A stretch of DNA of 64,000 bases from Enoplolaimus lenunculus. Taxonomy: Eukaryota; Nematoda; Enoplea; Enoplida; Thoracostomopsidae. Position 1 is the stretch's first letter, and each line of letters starts with the position of its first letter. The notes beneath the pieces were generated by a model. It was not told the DNA's origin. It did no database searches and worked only from the letters and a program-made list of their open reading frames with translations. The stretch lies in contig JASANG010001737.1 of the NCBI GenBank assembly GCA_030248215.1, forward strand, positions 377,001 to 441,000, written 5' to 3'. Below, piece by piece: positions 1-9,165 of this stretch. The position numbers and the translations under genes were made by a program.

Positions 1-592
1 CTATCTAGCCAATTTCTCATTTAGCTATGTTAGCGTAAAATAAAACCTTGTCACCATATCATTTACATTATCATTTGTAAAAATTTTGGTTCAAGTTTAT
101 CTCTCGCATTATTGCGTCCAAACTAGCTAAAAATACACAGTGATGTTGTATAAAAAAGGTTGAAAAATGTCAATCGTTCAAATTTTGAAAATTATACCCG
201 GCGTTTACTAATTAGCTATGTCAGCATGATGCAAAATTGCAACTATATATATCTCAAATATTATGCATATTTGATAAATGTTGATGACTTTTCGAGTTCG
301 CTATTGCGTTTAAATGTTAATAACTAATCAGTGTTTTTGTAGAGGGCGGTGTGGTAGGTCCTTTGTGTCTTTCATTGTGTCGAAATCAAGAGCTTTTTGA
401 AGCTCATGAACATTACTTATCTCTTGGCGTTTTAGTTGTATTCATTGTATGGAAACGGCAAGATAGCTAAATCATTTTCTACCGTATTCCTTTTTCAAAA
501 GAATGGTTCATAGATGAAGGAAGAAATTGTAAAACTCAGATTTCTATGTTAGATTAAAGCTTAATAGTCTTAAAGAAAAACTATTAATAGTA
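1..592. other. Non-coding stretch, no gene recognised
   Basis: AT-rich sequence without a supported gene or repeat. A short phrase around TTAGCTATGT recurs near 20 and 210, which may be the remains of an old element, but no ends can be drawn. Confidence 0.5.
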
Positions 593-759
593 AAGATGTG
601 ACCGGGGAATTATCCGGGTCCTCTACAGAGGGTACGTCCCGTTTTAGTCGGCTACTTACGAGCTATTATATATTTATTAGTTCACACATATTAATAGTTA
701 GACCCAGCACACTTCGTTTATTTTTTCATTTGAGTAGAAGTGATTTGCTTCGAAGCTTT

Positions 760-1030
760 TTAACCCTTTCGCTCATAGAGTATACTATGTGCAACTAAAT
801 ACAATAATGTACGAGCAATACACACACTGTGAGCAGTGTTTAACATTTATAACATATATGCGCAGTGCAGAATCTCCACAAGACGTGAGAGCCTACTCGG
901 GCTCGAGCGTCAAGCTACTATTGCTCAGTGGTCATCGTAAACAACTCCCACCAGTGAGACTGAGGTTCGAATCTTACCTTGAAAATACATCTCATATGAA
1001 ATTGAAAATATTCAGGTGAGAAAGGGTTAA
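760..1030 (+). mobile_element. Family A element copy 1: TTAA-bounded MITE with tRNA-like Pol III boxes
   Basis: It starts TTAACCCTTTCGCTCAT and ends GTGAGAAAGGGTTAA, giving short inverted ends flanked by TTAA. TTAA plus a CCC start is typical of piggyBac-type non-autonomous elements (known for the superfamily; assignment here is inferred). Inside lie a box A-like TAGCTCAGTGGT-type motif (here TTGCTCAGTGGT) and a box B GGTTCGAATC about 45 nt downstream, the spacing seen in tRNA genes. A tRNA fold with paired acceptor and T stems is not evident, so it is tRNA-derived rather than a tRNA gene. It is oriented by the A and B boxes. Confidence 0.75.
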
Positions 1031-1055
1031 TGAAAAAATACTTACTTATTATCTA

Positions 1056-1325
1056 TAACCCTTTCACTCATAGAGTATACTATGAGCAACTAAATACAAT
1101 AATGTACGAGCAATAAACACACTGTGAGCAGTGTTTAACATTTATAACATATAAGCGCAGTGCATAATCTCCACAAGACGTGAGAGCTTACTCGTGCTCG
1201 AGCGTCAAGCTACTATAGCTCAGTGGTCATCGTAAACACCTCCCACCAGTGAGACTGGGATTCGAATCTTACCTTGAAAATACATCTCATATGAAATTGA
1301 AAATAGTCATGTGAGAAAAGGTTAA
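1056..1325 (+). mobile_element. Family A element copy 2
   Basis: Near-duplicate of copy 1 and in the same orientation, with box A TAGCTCAGTGGT and box B GATTCGAATC. The left flank is degenerate (TATAACCC instead of TTAACCC). The 25-base spacer separating it from copy 1 reappears, inverted, between copies 3 and 4, so the pair behaves as one mobile or amplified dimer. Confidence 0.72.
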
Positions 1326-1689
1326 TTGGTAGCTTTGTCTGTTAATTTTTTGGATTTAGTAAAATTTATGCGTGCTGTCTGAGTGTCTGTTGCATATCTG
1401 AGCAGTCTATGCCATCCTGCTTTGCTCTGTTTTATGGACCGTAATTAGGACTTATGGACCCTGTTCAGTAATGGACTCTAATAGGGATACGGTGTCCTAT
1501 TGATTGGGACTCAAAACCGGGGGCCCCTTTATTATTACACTTTATTTTATTCGGGTCGCTACAGCGCGTTATTGACCCAGAGCAAGGATTATAGCTATTG
1601 CTCAAATATTTTTACTTGCAGCAAACTTTAATAAAATTAGCTATTGCAGATTTTGAACTGAAAATCATCGAATTTGTGGACCCAACTCA

Positions 1690-2951
1690 TTGGGGCAGTT
1701 GTCGATTGGACAAATTTTGCATTTGGCCAGTTGTCGCTTGGGCAATTGTCACATTTGGCCAGTTGTCGTTTGGGCAATTTTGGCATTTGGGCAGTTGTCG
1801 TTTGGGCAATTGCCGCATTTGGCCAGTTGTCTTTTGAACAATTGTCGTATTTGGCCAGTTGTCGTGTGGCCAATTGTCGTATTTGGCCAGTTGTCGTTTA
1901 GGCAATTGTCGTATTTGGTCAGTTGTCGTTTGAGCAATTGTCGTATTTGGCCAGTTGTCGTTTAGGCAATTGTCGTATTTGGTCAGTTGTCGTTTGGGCA
2001 ATTGGCGTATTTGGCCAGTTGTCGTTTAGGCAATTGTCGTATTTGGTCAGTTGTCGTTTGGGCAATTGGCGTATTTGGCCAGTTGTCGTTTGGGCAATTG
2101 TCTTATTTGGTCAGTTGTCTTTTGAACAACTGTCGTATTTGGCCAGTTGTCTTTTGAACAACTGTCGTATTTGGCCAGTTTTCTTTTGAACAATTGCCGC
2201 ATTGGCCAGTTGTCGTTTGGGCAATTGGCGTATTTGACCAGTTGTCTTTTGAACAATTGTCGCATTTGGCCAGCTGTCGTTTGGGCAATTGTATTTGGCC
2301 AGTTGTCGTTTGGGCAATTGGCGTATTTGGCCAGTTGTCTTTTGAACAATTGCCGCATTGGCCAATTGTCGTTTGGGCAATTGGCGTATTTGGCCAGTTC
2401 TCTTTTGAACAATTGCCGTATTGGCCAGTTGTCGTTTGGGCAATTGGTGTATTTGACCAGTTGTCTTTTGAACAATTGTCGCATTTGGCCAGTTGTCGTT
2501 TGAGCAATTGTCGTATTTCGCCAGTTGTCTTTTGAACAACTGTCGTATTTAACCAGTTGTCTTTTGAACAGCTGTCGTATTTGGCCAGTTGTCGTTTGGG
2601 CAATTGGCGTATTTGGCCAGTTGTCTTTTGAACAATTGCCGCGTTGGCCAGTTGTCGTTTGGGCAATTGGCGTATTTGGCCAGTTGTCGTTTGGGCAATT
2701 GGCGTATTTGGCCAGTTGTCTTTTGAACAATTGCCGCGTTGGCCAGTTGTCTTTTGAACAATTGCCGCGTTGGCCAGTTGTCTTTTGAACAATTGCCGCG
2801 TTGGCCAGTTGTCGTTTGGGCAATTGGCGTATTTGGCCAGTTGTCTTTTGAACAATTGTCGCATTTGGCCAGTTGTCGTTTGGGCAATTGTCGTATTTGG
2901 CCAGTTGTCTTTTGAACAATTGTCGTATTTGGTCAGTTGTTGTTTGGGCAA
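1690..2951. repeat. Minisatellite, 32-bp unit made of two 16-bp halves, about 40 units
   Basis: The unit consists of half-units CCAGTTGTCGTTTGGG and CAATTGTCGTATTTGG. A 31-bp variant carries CTTTTGAACAATTGCCGC. The array runs without interruption for ~1.26 kb, and the two half-unit types and their variants are intermixed, suggesting local gene conversion. The unit contains no stop triplet in the minus frames, so long open frames of up to 290 codons appear in several overlapping frames at once. Because 32 is not a multiple of three and all frames are open, these are best explained as by-products of the repeat, not a gene. Confidence 0.9.
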
Positions 2952-2976
2952 CGAATGCACCGTTTTGCTATGACCG

Positions 2977-3244
2977 TTAACCCTTTCTCACATGAATATT
3001 TTCAATTTCAACTGAGACGTAATTTCAAGGTAAGATTCGAACCCTAATCTCACGGGAGGCGTTTAGGATGACCACTGAGCTATAGGAGCTTGACGCTCGC
3101 GCCCGAGGGGGCTCTTACGTCTTGTGGAGATTTAACACTGCGCATATATGTTATAAATGTTAAACACTACTCACAGTGTGTGTATTGCTCGTACATTATT
3201 ATATTTAGTTGCTCATAGTATACTCTATGACTGAATGGGTTATA
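2977..3244 (-). mobile_element. Family A element copy 3, inverted
   Basis: It begins TTAACCCTTTCTCACATG immediately after the minisatellite and ends near TGAATGGGTTATA. Read on the minus strand it has box A TAGCTCAGTGGT and box B GGTTCGAATCTTACC. With copy 4 it forms an inverted counterpart of the 760-1325 dimer. Confidence 0.72.
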
Positions 3245-3267
3245 GATACTAAGTAAGACTTTTTTGA

Positions 3268-3538
3268 TTAACCCTTTCTCACATGAATATTTTCAATTTC
3301 AACTGAGACGTAATTTCAAGGTAAGATTCGAACCCCAATCTCACGGGAGGGAGGCGTTTAGGATGACCACTGAGCTATAGGAGCTTGACGCTCGCGCCCG
3401 AGGGGGCTCTTACGTCTTGTGGAGATTTAACACTGTGCATATAAGTTATAAATGTTAAACACTACTCACAGTGTGTGTATTTCTCGTACATTATTATATT
3501 TAGTTGCTCATAGTATACTCTATGAGCGAAAGGGTTAA
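3268..3538 (-). mobile_element. Family A element copy 4, inverted
   Basis: TTAA-bounded at both ends (TTAACCCTTTCTCACATG ... GAGCGAAAGGGTTAA) with intact box A and box B on the minus strand. It is almost identical to copy 3, apart from a small duplication (GGGAGGGAGG) beside the box B region. Confidence 0.74.
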
Positions 3539-3715
3539 GTAGCCAGCAATGAAAATAATCGGTTTCTTCACATCTATTACTTTTCGGCCAAACTTTAGGT
3601 AGTCAAAAAAACCAAACCAGAAATTTAGAAAGTAAATATTTTCTAAATAGCTTTATTGTTGCTGGTAAAATTTTAATTTACCGGGTTTGTAACGTATGGA
3701 CTGAAAATGTTTGCG

Positions 3716-3964
3716 GGGCCAATTACTAATTGGCCTAGGCCAATCTGCTGTTCTGAACAAATAGAAGTTTGGCTCAGTCCAAATAGCGATTGTAAGATGT
3801 AGCGAAACAATAGTGTTGTTAAACTAACGATGATTGGTTAACGGTATTGCATCTGTCGAAATAATCCAATCTGATTGGTCTTTAAGTTTAATAGCAATGT
3901 AGCCTAGGCGAAACTGCTATTACGCAAATAGCAGATTGGCTTAACCCAATTATTAATTCACCCT
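3716..3964. mobile_element. Family S foldback element
   Basis: The outer arms are inverted copies: AATTGGCCTAGGCCAATCTG on the left pairs with AGCAGATTGGCTTAACCCAATT-like sequence on the right, and CCTAGGC recurs in both arms. A related fragment sits at 33330-33430. No ORF. The family is not recognised. Confidence 0.5.
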
Positions 3965-4082
3965 GAAAAACAGATCGGCATACGTCATATATACCCGCAA
4001 ACGCAGCACTGAGTTCTGCATTTGTAGCCGATAAAGGTAACATTTTCAAATCACAGCTAAAACAATAAACAGTTAAAGCAAC

Positions 4083-4225
4083 ACTGACATTGCACGCAAA
4101 ATATACACATTGTACAGTGTTTAGGAATTTATTGAGAGAAAAGCGCAGTACAAAATCTCTACAAGACATTCCTGTTTCACAACTGAGCGGCTTGTGATGG
4201 TTAGCGGGTTCAATCCATATTAATA
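4083..4225 (+). mobile_element. Old, degenerate family A fragment
   Basis: It shares the order CAGTGTTTA, GCGCAGT-CAAAATCTC, ACAAGACAT with family A, followed by a worn box A (ACTGAGCGGC) and box B (GGGTTCAATCC). Ends are not clear. It appears older than the other copies. Confidence 0.45.
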
Positions 4226-4455
4226 CAGAGTTTGAATTGAAGCTTGAAATTTGATTTCCTCTAAAATTAAAACTTTCTTCGCCGCAGTTTAGTAGAAACA
4301 TTGCCACGAATACTGTATTTAATTTAGACGTACCGAGCTAACAATATTGTGTTTATCGCTAAAGCATAGCAGTTAGCCTAAAAACTTAGCTAAAGTTTGC
4401 AATTTCTATGAAATTCACTCGTTAATAGCTTCACTTTCTTTACAGTTTAACCTTT

Positions 4456-4708
4456 TAACGCTGTAAATTTTAGTTAGTTGATTTTAACTCAGAATGAGTA
4501 GTATCACTCAATCTAAGTTAGGACTTTCAGAACTCAGAATTTCGAGTCGATTCAATTCATTCTGAGTTAATTAACCAACTCATCCTGAGTCAACTCAACT
4601 CAGAGTAAGAATCAACTAAACTCAGAGTGAGTTAATGTTTTACAGATTTTAATTCAGAAATAACTAATTCGCCAGCTGAATTGATTAATCAATTCGCTGG
4701 AATTTACA
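4456..4708. mobile_element. Family E foldback MITE, TA-type ends
   Basis: ~250 bp with internal inverted and direct copies of AACTCAGAATGAGT and TGAGTTAATTAA. It matches the copy at 30133-30379 over its length. That copy has crisp ends TACACTGTAAA / TTTACAGTGTA, consistent with a TA-duplicating (Tc1/mariner-like) origin. This copy has worn ends (CGCTGTAAA and TTTACAGAG). Confidence 0.6.
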
Positions 4709-4766
4709 GAGAACAGTGACGTACCAGTAATCGAATAACCGAAAAAAACAACTAAAATGCTCACAT

Positions 4767-5026
4767 TTAACCCCTTATAACAAATAGTATACAGCGAGTA
4801 TTAACTTAAGACCATACCTGGACTAATCCATGAAACGCAGCGTTTAACAATTACTAAGTTTGCGAAGATTTCTACAAGACATGAGAAGCCCCTCCGGCAC
4901 ATGCGTCAAACTGCTATAGCCAAATGGTGATGCTAACAATCTCTCACCACTGAGGCTGCGGTTCGAGTCCTGGCTTAAAATTAATTCTTATACAAAGTAG
5001 TAAATATTCAAGTGACAAACAGTTAA
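4767..5026 (+). mobile_element. Divergent family A copy
   Basis: TTAACCCCTTATAAC at the left and AGTGACAAACAGTTAA at the right keep the TTAA flanks. The interior keeps CTACAAGACATGAGA, a box A relative (TAGCCAAATGGTG) and a good box B (GGTTCGAGTCC). It is clearly older than copies 1-4. Confidence 0.6.
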
Positions 5027-5130
5027 AGCAAAACTGGCGAATCGTTAACACTTGTTCGACAAATAGCAATGCTTCTTTTTAAGAAACAATTTGAATTGGG
5101 GTGAAATCCGCGGTATCTCCAGGGCTGGAG

Positions 5131-5330
5131 CAGCCATCCCCCATACCCCCATTTGGGGGACCACCCGTAAAGTGGCCCCCACCCTAACCGGTTGATACAA
5201 AAAACCGCTTAAGTTTTAAAATGCGTCGGGCTTTTCGCTCGCTTCGCTCGCGAGTTTGAGGGCCCCACCCTGGAATTTGAGGGGGAGCCCCCACCCCTGC
5301 CTGTTCCGGCAGTGGGTATCCCAGAAGCAG
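5131..5330. mobile_element. Family L element, GC-rich
   Basis: It shares with 19515-19716 an ordered set of phrases: CAGGGC at the left, CCCCCATACCCCCATTTG, a CGCTTCGCTCGCGAGTTT palindromic core and GTTCCGG near the right end. The core contains nested short inverted repeats (GCTCGCTTCGCTCGCGAG). The second copy has an 8-bp duplication, so the family is probably hAT-like. No coding capacity. Confidence 0.6.
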
Positions 5331-5643
5331 CTCCTCATTTGGTTCATCCCTACCTTGCAACCAACTTGTTCTTTAAAAGCACCACAGTCTAAAATTCTCG
5401 ATTGTTTGTCATCATTTTCTTGTGTTTTATAAAAAGTATAGAAGATATGAACGACCAGTGAAGCTTCAAACAGGCACATGTTGTTGAAAATAATCAACCA
5501 TCTGCTGTGATTAAGTAGAATTCTAGGTTTCTTTGTATCAAATGCATACCGAATCAGTGCAAACCGTTGATTAAACCTAAACAAGTGTGTTATTAAACCA
5601 TGAGCAGTTTTCATAAATTTCATTCATGCTGTTTTTATCGCTC

Positions 5644-6115
5644 ATCCACGTAATAATGCTTGCACTACTGTAAAAAACAACCTTGGTCTGTGTAAGGTCC
5701 TATGTTATTTTAACAAATTCTGCCAGAAAGATGTTGTAATCTCAACTATTGTCTTGAGAACCTAAGGACCACACAAACACCGTTCTTACAGCACCTCTAT
5801 TGTCATCGCGGTCATAATGCACAGTGCATAAGTTTCTGACAGTATAACAGGACACTGTACTAGGGACTATTGTCGTACATTTGTTTTGGTAGACACTGTG
5901 TACAACGAAATTTAAAATCTTTAATACACGCATGCGTAAACCACAAATAGTTAAGAAAGCTGCAGCGAGAGTCTGCTGTTTCTCTGTAGTCCCTACGTAG
6001 AAATTCTGTTTCTTCCGCACAACGTTCAAACACTGTCAGGACAAAAGCAACTATCTAAGTACATGGTGTGTGTTGACATCGGGTCCTGGGTCGTAGCATA
6101 GTTTTTTACACTGTT
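5644..6115. mobile_element. Possible family O element
   Basis: The left ~45 bp (CATCCACGTAATAATGC, GCAC, GTAAAAAAC) resemble the start of a segment at 62276, and the right end carries a partial inverted match (GTAGCATAGTTTTTTACACTG). The interior differs from the second copy. An open frame on the minus strand shows no recognisable features. Confidence 0.35.
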
Positions 6116-6230
6116 GCTAAGGGGGCCCGTTTATTAAATTATATAAAGAATTTGCAAAAAATCAACTATATAACCTATACTGAATAACGTTTTATTTTTC
6201 TGTTTATGACATAATTTACGCCATTTGCAC

Positions 6231-7507
6231 AGGGCCCGTAGCCAAGGGGGGCAGGGGGCTCAGCCCACTTGGAAAAATTTTGCCCCCTAGAAAATTTTTA
6301 ACGTTGCTGTAAAGAAGTCACTGCCCTGTGATCTTGCTCTTTTTTGAATCCAGTTGTAGTGGCCCGTTTACTGCCGAAAATAAAGCAAAAGGGCATATTC
6401 AACAATCTGCATACTGTGTGAAGTGGGGACAGAATTTTCAGCATCGCAAGCTTGCGATCCTGCATTTTACTGAACCCCAAACACTTTGAAGTTTAATTGA
6501 ATTCGAATTTATTTGGGGTACCACAGTTTTTTGTACTCAGTTCCTAGTATATCCTCTCTACTTGACGACCCAGACTGAAGCGGGTCAAACACACACTGCT
6601 GTGTGTGTTCCTTCCTACCCTTTTCCTTTGTTGTTTTCGTGTTTTTGGTCTTTCATTTCTATGTAGCTGCTTTGCCGCTTTCTGCAGCTAACTTCTCGTA
6701 CTGGCAACAAATTTGCATAAATTTGTTACTTTTCGAAAAAATATCGAAATTTATGCAAATTTCGAATTTTAGTATGCAAGTTAACCTTCAATGAGACAAA
6801 ATCATCGGCTACAAAAGCGCTCATACCTCAGTTTCAGGAGCGCAGTAGTCTTACTTTATCGAAAGACGTTGCGTCTTTCACCACACTGCGCTAGCTTTTA
6901 CTATTGTTTTTTGATTTTTTGAATTTTTAACCCGTCAACCTCCGATACCCGGTGAGCGGCAGCACACTTGACACCGGAGATTGCGGCTGAATTGCAAACA
7001 TTGTTAATTCAAATCGCAAAAGATGGACGACGCTCGGGCAAATTTGATTTTAACAGGTTGCGTACGTACTACCGCTGGCATAGATCGGCGCCGATTAAGT
7101 ACGCAATTAGTTTTATCAAGTTGAATGAGGTTTCGAATGTAGAACGCGTAAAAGGTTTTACCCATTTGAAGGATAGTCGGCGAATGTATTATTTTGCTGA
7201 AATTGCATAGTGCACTTATATTCCGAATGTACATATGGTTTGTTGTGGCTTAGGCCGTGACACATTGTACATATAAAGGATTGTCGTAAATTTCGTGTCG
7301 GTGACTTTTGGACGTATCTACCGCAGTCACGGGCCATCCTAATGGCACTGCCCCTACAATTATCCATCATAAGTCAAAAGCTGCCGAGGGTAGGTTGCGC
7401 TAAAACTTTTAGACTCATACTAGCTTGCAAGTCATTAAAAACCCTTCAATGGCCCTCCTGAAAAATTTTTTTAGCCCCCCTAGGAAGGTGAGCTGGCTAC
7501 GGGCCTG
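6231..7507. mobile_element. Long family F relative (hAT-like ends) carrying an unplaced ORF
   Basis: The left end CAGGGCCCGTAGCCAAGG and the right end GGTGAGCTGGCTACGGGCCTG are those of the ~160-bp F elements elsewhere, including CCCCCTAGAAAATTTTT and CCCTCCTGAAAAATTTTTTT. The two ends are separated by about 1.1 kb of extra sequence. Either this is a longer parental form, or foreign DNA lies between two F ends. The small ORF at 6968-7210 is inside. Confidence 0.55.
6968..7210 (+). CDS. Uncharacterised 80-residue ORF inside the long F element
   Basis: Not recognised. The predicted peptide is charged and has a balanced, protein-like composition (MTPEIAAELQTLL start, KDGRRSGKFDFNRLRTYYRW centre, FTHLKDSRRMYYFAEIA end). 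This is unlike the hydrophobic or low-complexity ORFs around it. The upstream 60 bases also look GC-balanced and partly palindromic (GAAAGACGTTGCGTCTTTC). It could be a captured host exon, a remnant of an element protein, or chance. No start context or splice sites can be defended. Confidence 0.25.
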   Translation: MTPEIAAELQTLLIQIAKDGRRSGKFDFNRLRTYYRWHRSAPIKYAISFIKLNEVSNVERVKGFTHLKDSRRMYYFAEIA

Positions 7508-8214
7508 ATTTCGACCTTGTTTTGTTGGAAGAATTGTCAATGAAAAATGTGACCTGTGGCAGTGCCAATCGAGAGATACAAGACAAGTTAAGATACTCTT
7601 ATTTGAGCTGTGAAAATTTGTTCTTGGTATTTAGCGAGCTTGTTGCAGCCTGCGCAGGATAGAATTTTCGTTCAGTTATCCAAGAACACCTAAACATATA
7701 TTTCTGACCCATAATGAATTAGTAATTTCAATAAAAGATAAATAAATCTATTTCGCTGTTTTGTGCGTTTTTGATAATACCGGAATTGAATTTTACTGGG
7801 CAACGACGTTGGATGTTATAAAACAATTAAAAAAGTCAAAGAAACACTTTGCAGGTTATTGCAAAAAAATAAAAAATCATTTTCATTACCAAATATGGCT
7901 CACATCCTAGCGAATGTACCGCCAATATGTTCGACATTGTACTTTCAGTTTCTGTTAAATTTTATGTTTAAGTTTTAAAGGTTTGGAATTTTAACAGCTG
8001 AAACAGCATCGTCATTCTAGTCAAAAATTGTAGGTTTAGTGAAATGACTCTATATAAACCGCAGCTACTAAGCGTGTCTTAGTCACTGATCTCAATAGGA
8101 ATAGCCGGGTATCTTTCTCATTGCGACTGTAACTGAAATACCACAGGTTCATTGAATCTTGACTAATTCCGCTGGTTTGGTAGATACGCAGTATACGTTT
8201 ATTCTAAATCAAGA
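7508..8214. other. Non-coding stretch, no feature recognised
   Basis: AT-rich sequence without a credible ORF, inverted repeat or match to the families in this window. Confidence 0.5.
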
Positions 8215-9165
8215 TGCGCATAATACAGAGTGTGTACTGCTTGAATCTTGTGTATCATTCCAATGAGCGTATATTGTGATTGTGCAGTGTATAGTGAGCG
8301 TACACAAATTTCATACACAGCATACACGGTGTATATTATACGTATCACCGCTTTGCGTCTATATTGTGAGTGTACGCAAATTTCAAACAGCGTACGAGCT
8401 ACACATTATACATATCATTGTATTATACGTGTATTGTGGGTGTACACAATTTATAGACAGTATACACTCTGTGCATTTGCATTCAGTGTGTGGAGGTACG
8501 CAAATTTCAAACCCGATCACATACACTGTACATTTCACGTATCGTTCCATCGCTCTTGTATTGTCAATGCACGCGAATTTTAAACAGCATACACTGTGTA
8601 CATTTACGTATCGCCGCATTTCGTCTCTTTTGTGAGTACACAATTTTCAAACAGCATACACGCTGTACATTATATGTACCATTACATTTCGTTTGTATTT
8701 TACATATACAGAAGTTTCAAACATAGTACACGCTGTAGATTATACGTATCATTGCATTGTAAGTGTATTATGGGCGTACAAAAATTATGGACACAGTATA
8801 CGCGCTGTACATTTCAATTCAGTGCTTGGAGGTACGCAAATTTCAAACACGATCACATACACTGTACATTACGCGCATCATTCCATCGCACTTGTATTGT
8901 CAGTATACACAAATTTCAAACACGGCATACACTGTGTACATTTACGTATCACTGCAGTTCGTCGGTTTTGTGAGTGTATACAATTTTCAAACAGCGTATC
9001 ATTCAATTGTGCGTGTGTTCTAGGTGTGCACAAGTTCCAGACACGGTATACACGCTATGAATCTACATTCCATGTGCGGGTGCACGCAAATTTCAAACAC
9101 GATCACAGTAACTGTACATTACACGTATCATTCTATCGCACGTGCATTGAGAGTGCTATATGGCT
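8215..9165 (+). repeat. Satellite-like tandem repeat, ~84-bp unit with higher-order structure (left block)
   Basis: Units carry the phrase ACAAATTTCAAACA, then CATACAC-CTGTACATT, ACGTATCATTGCATT and TATTGTGAGTGTAC. A diagnostic variant (GGAGGTACGCAAATTTC followed by CGATCACATACACTG) starts near 8491 and again near 8827, 336 bp apart (about four units), and a similar one follows ~250 bp later (three units). This is a higher-order arrangement of diverged monomers. Long ORFs here are by-products of the repeat. Confidence 0.85.

Larger units (their letters stand above)
593..1564 (+). mobile_element. Family K TIR element, split by two family A insertions
   Basis: The left end at ~593 (GTGACC... 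then CTACAGAGGGTACGTCCC) matches the left end of the better copy at 59646-60085. The right end (TATTCGGGTCGCTACAG, ending 1564) is the inverted form of the family end CTGTAGTGACCCGAATAAGA. The interior phrases 'GGACTCTAAT-AGGGATACGG' and 'TATTGATTGGGACTCAAAA' recur in all K copies. Two family A elements (760-1325) interrupt it, so K is the older insertion. There is no coding capacity. I could not define a target-site duplication, so the superfamily is left open. Confidence 0.7.

Noticed and set aside
2047-2960. Two overlapping minus-strand ORFs of 290 and 285 codons as repetitive proteins
   Set aside because: Both lie inside the 32-bp minisatellite, all minus frames are open, and the unit length is not a multiple of three; they are by-products of a stop-free repeat.
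3888-4307. 139-codon minus-strand ORF
   Set aside because: It overlaps a foldback arm and an old family A fragment; no protein-like pattern is seen.
5216-5623. 135-codon minus-strand ORF
   Set aside because: Part of it lies in a family L element, and the rest has no recognisable motif; probably chance.
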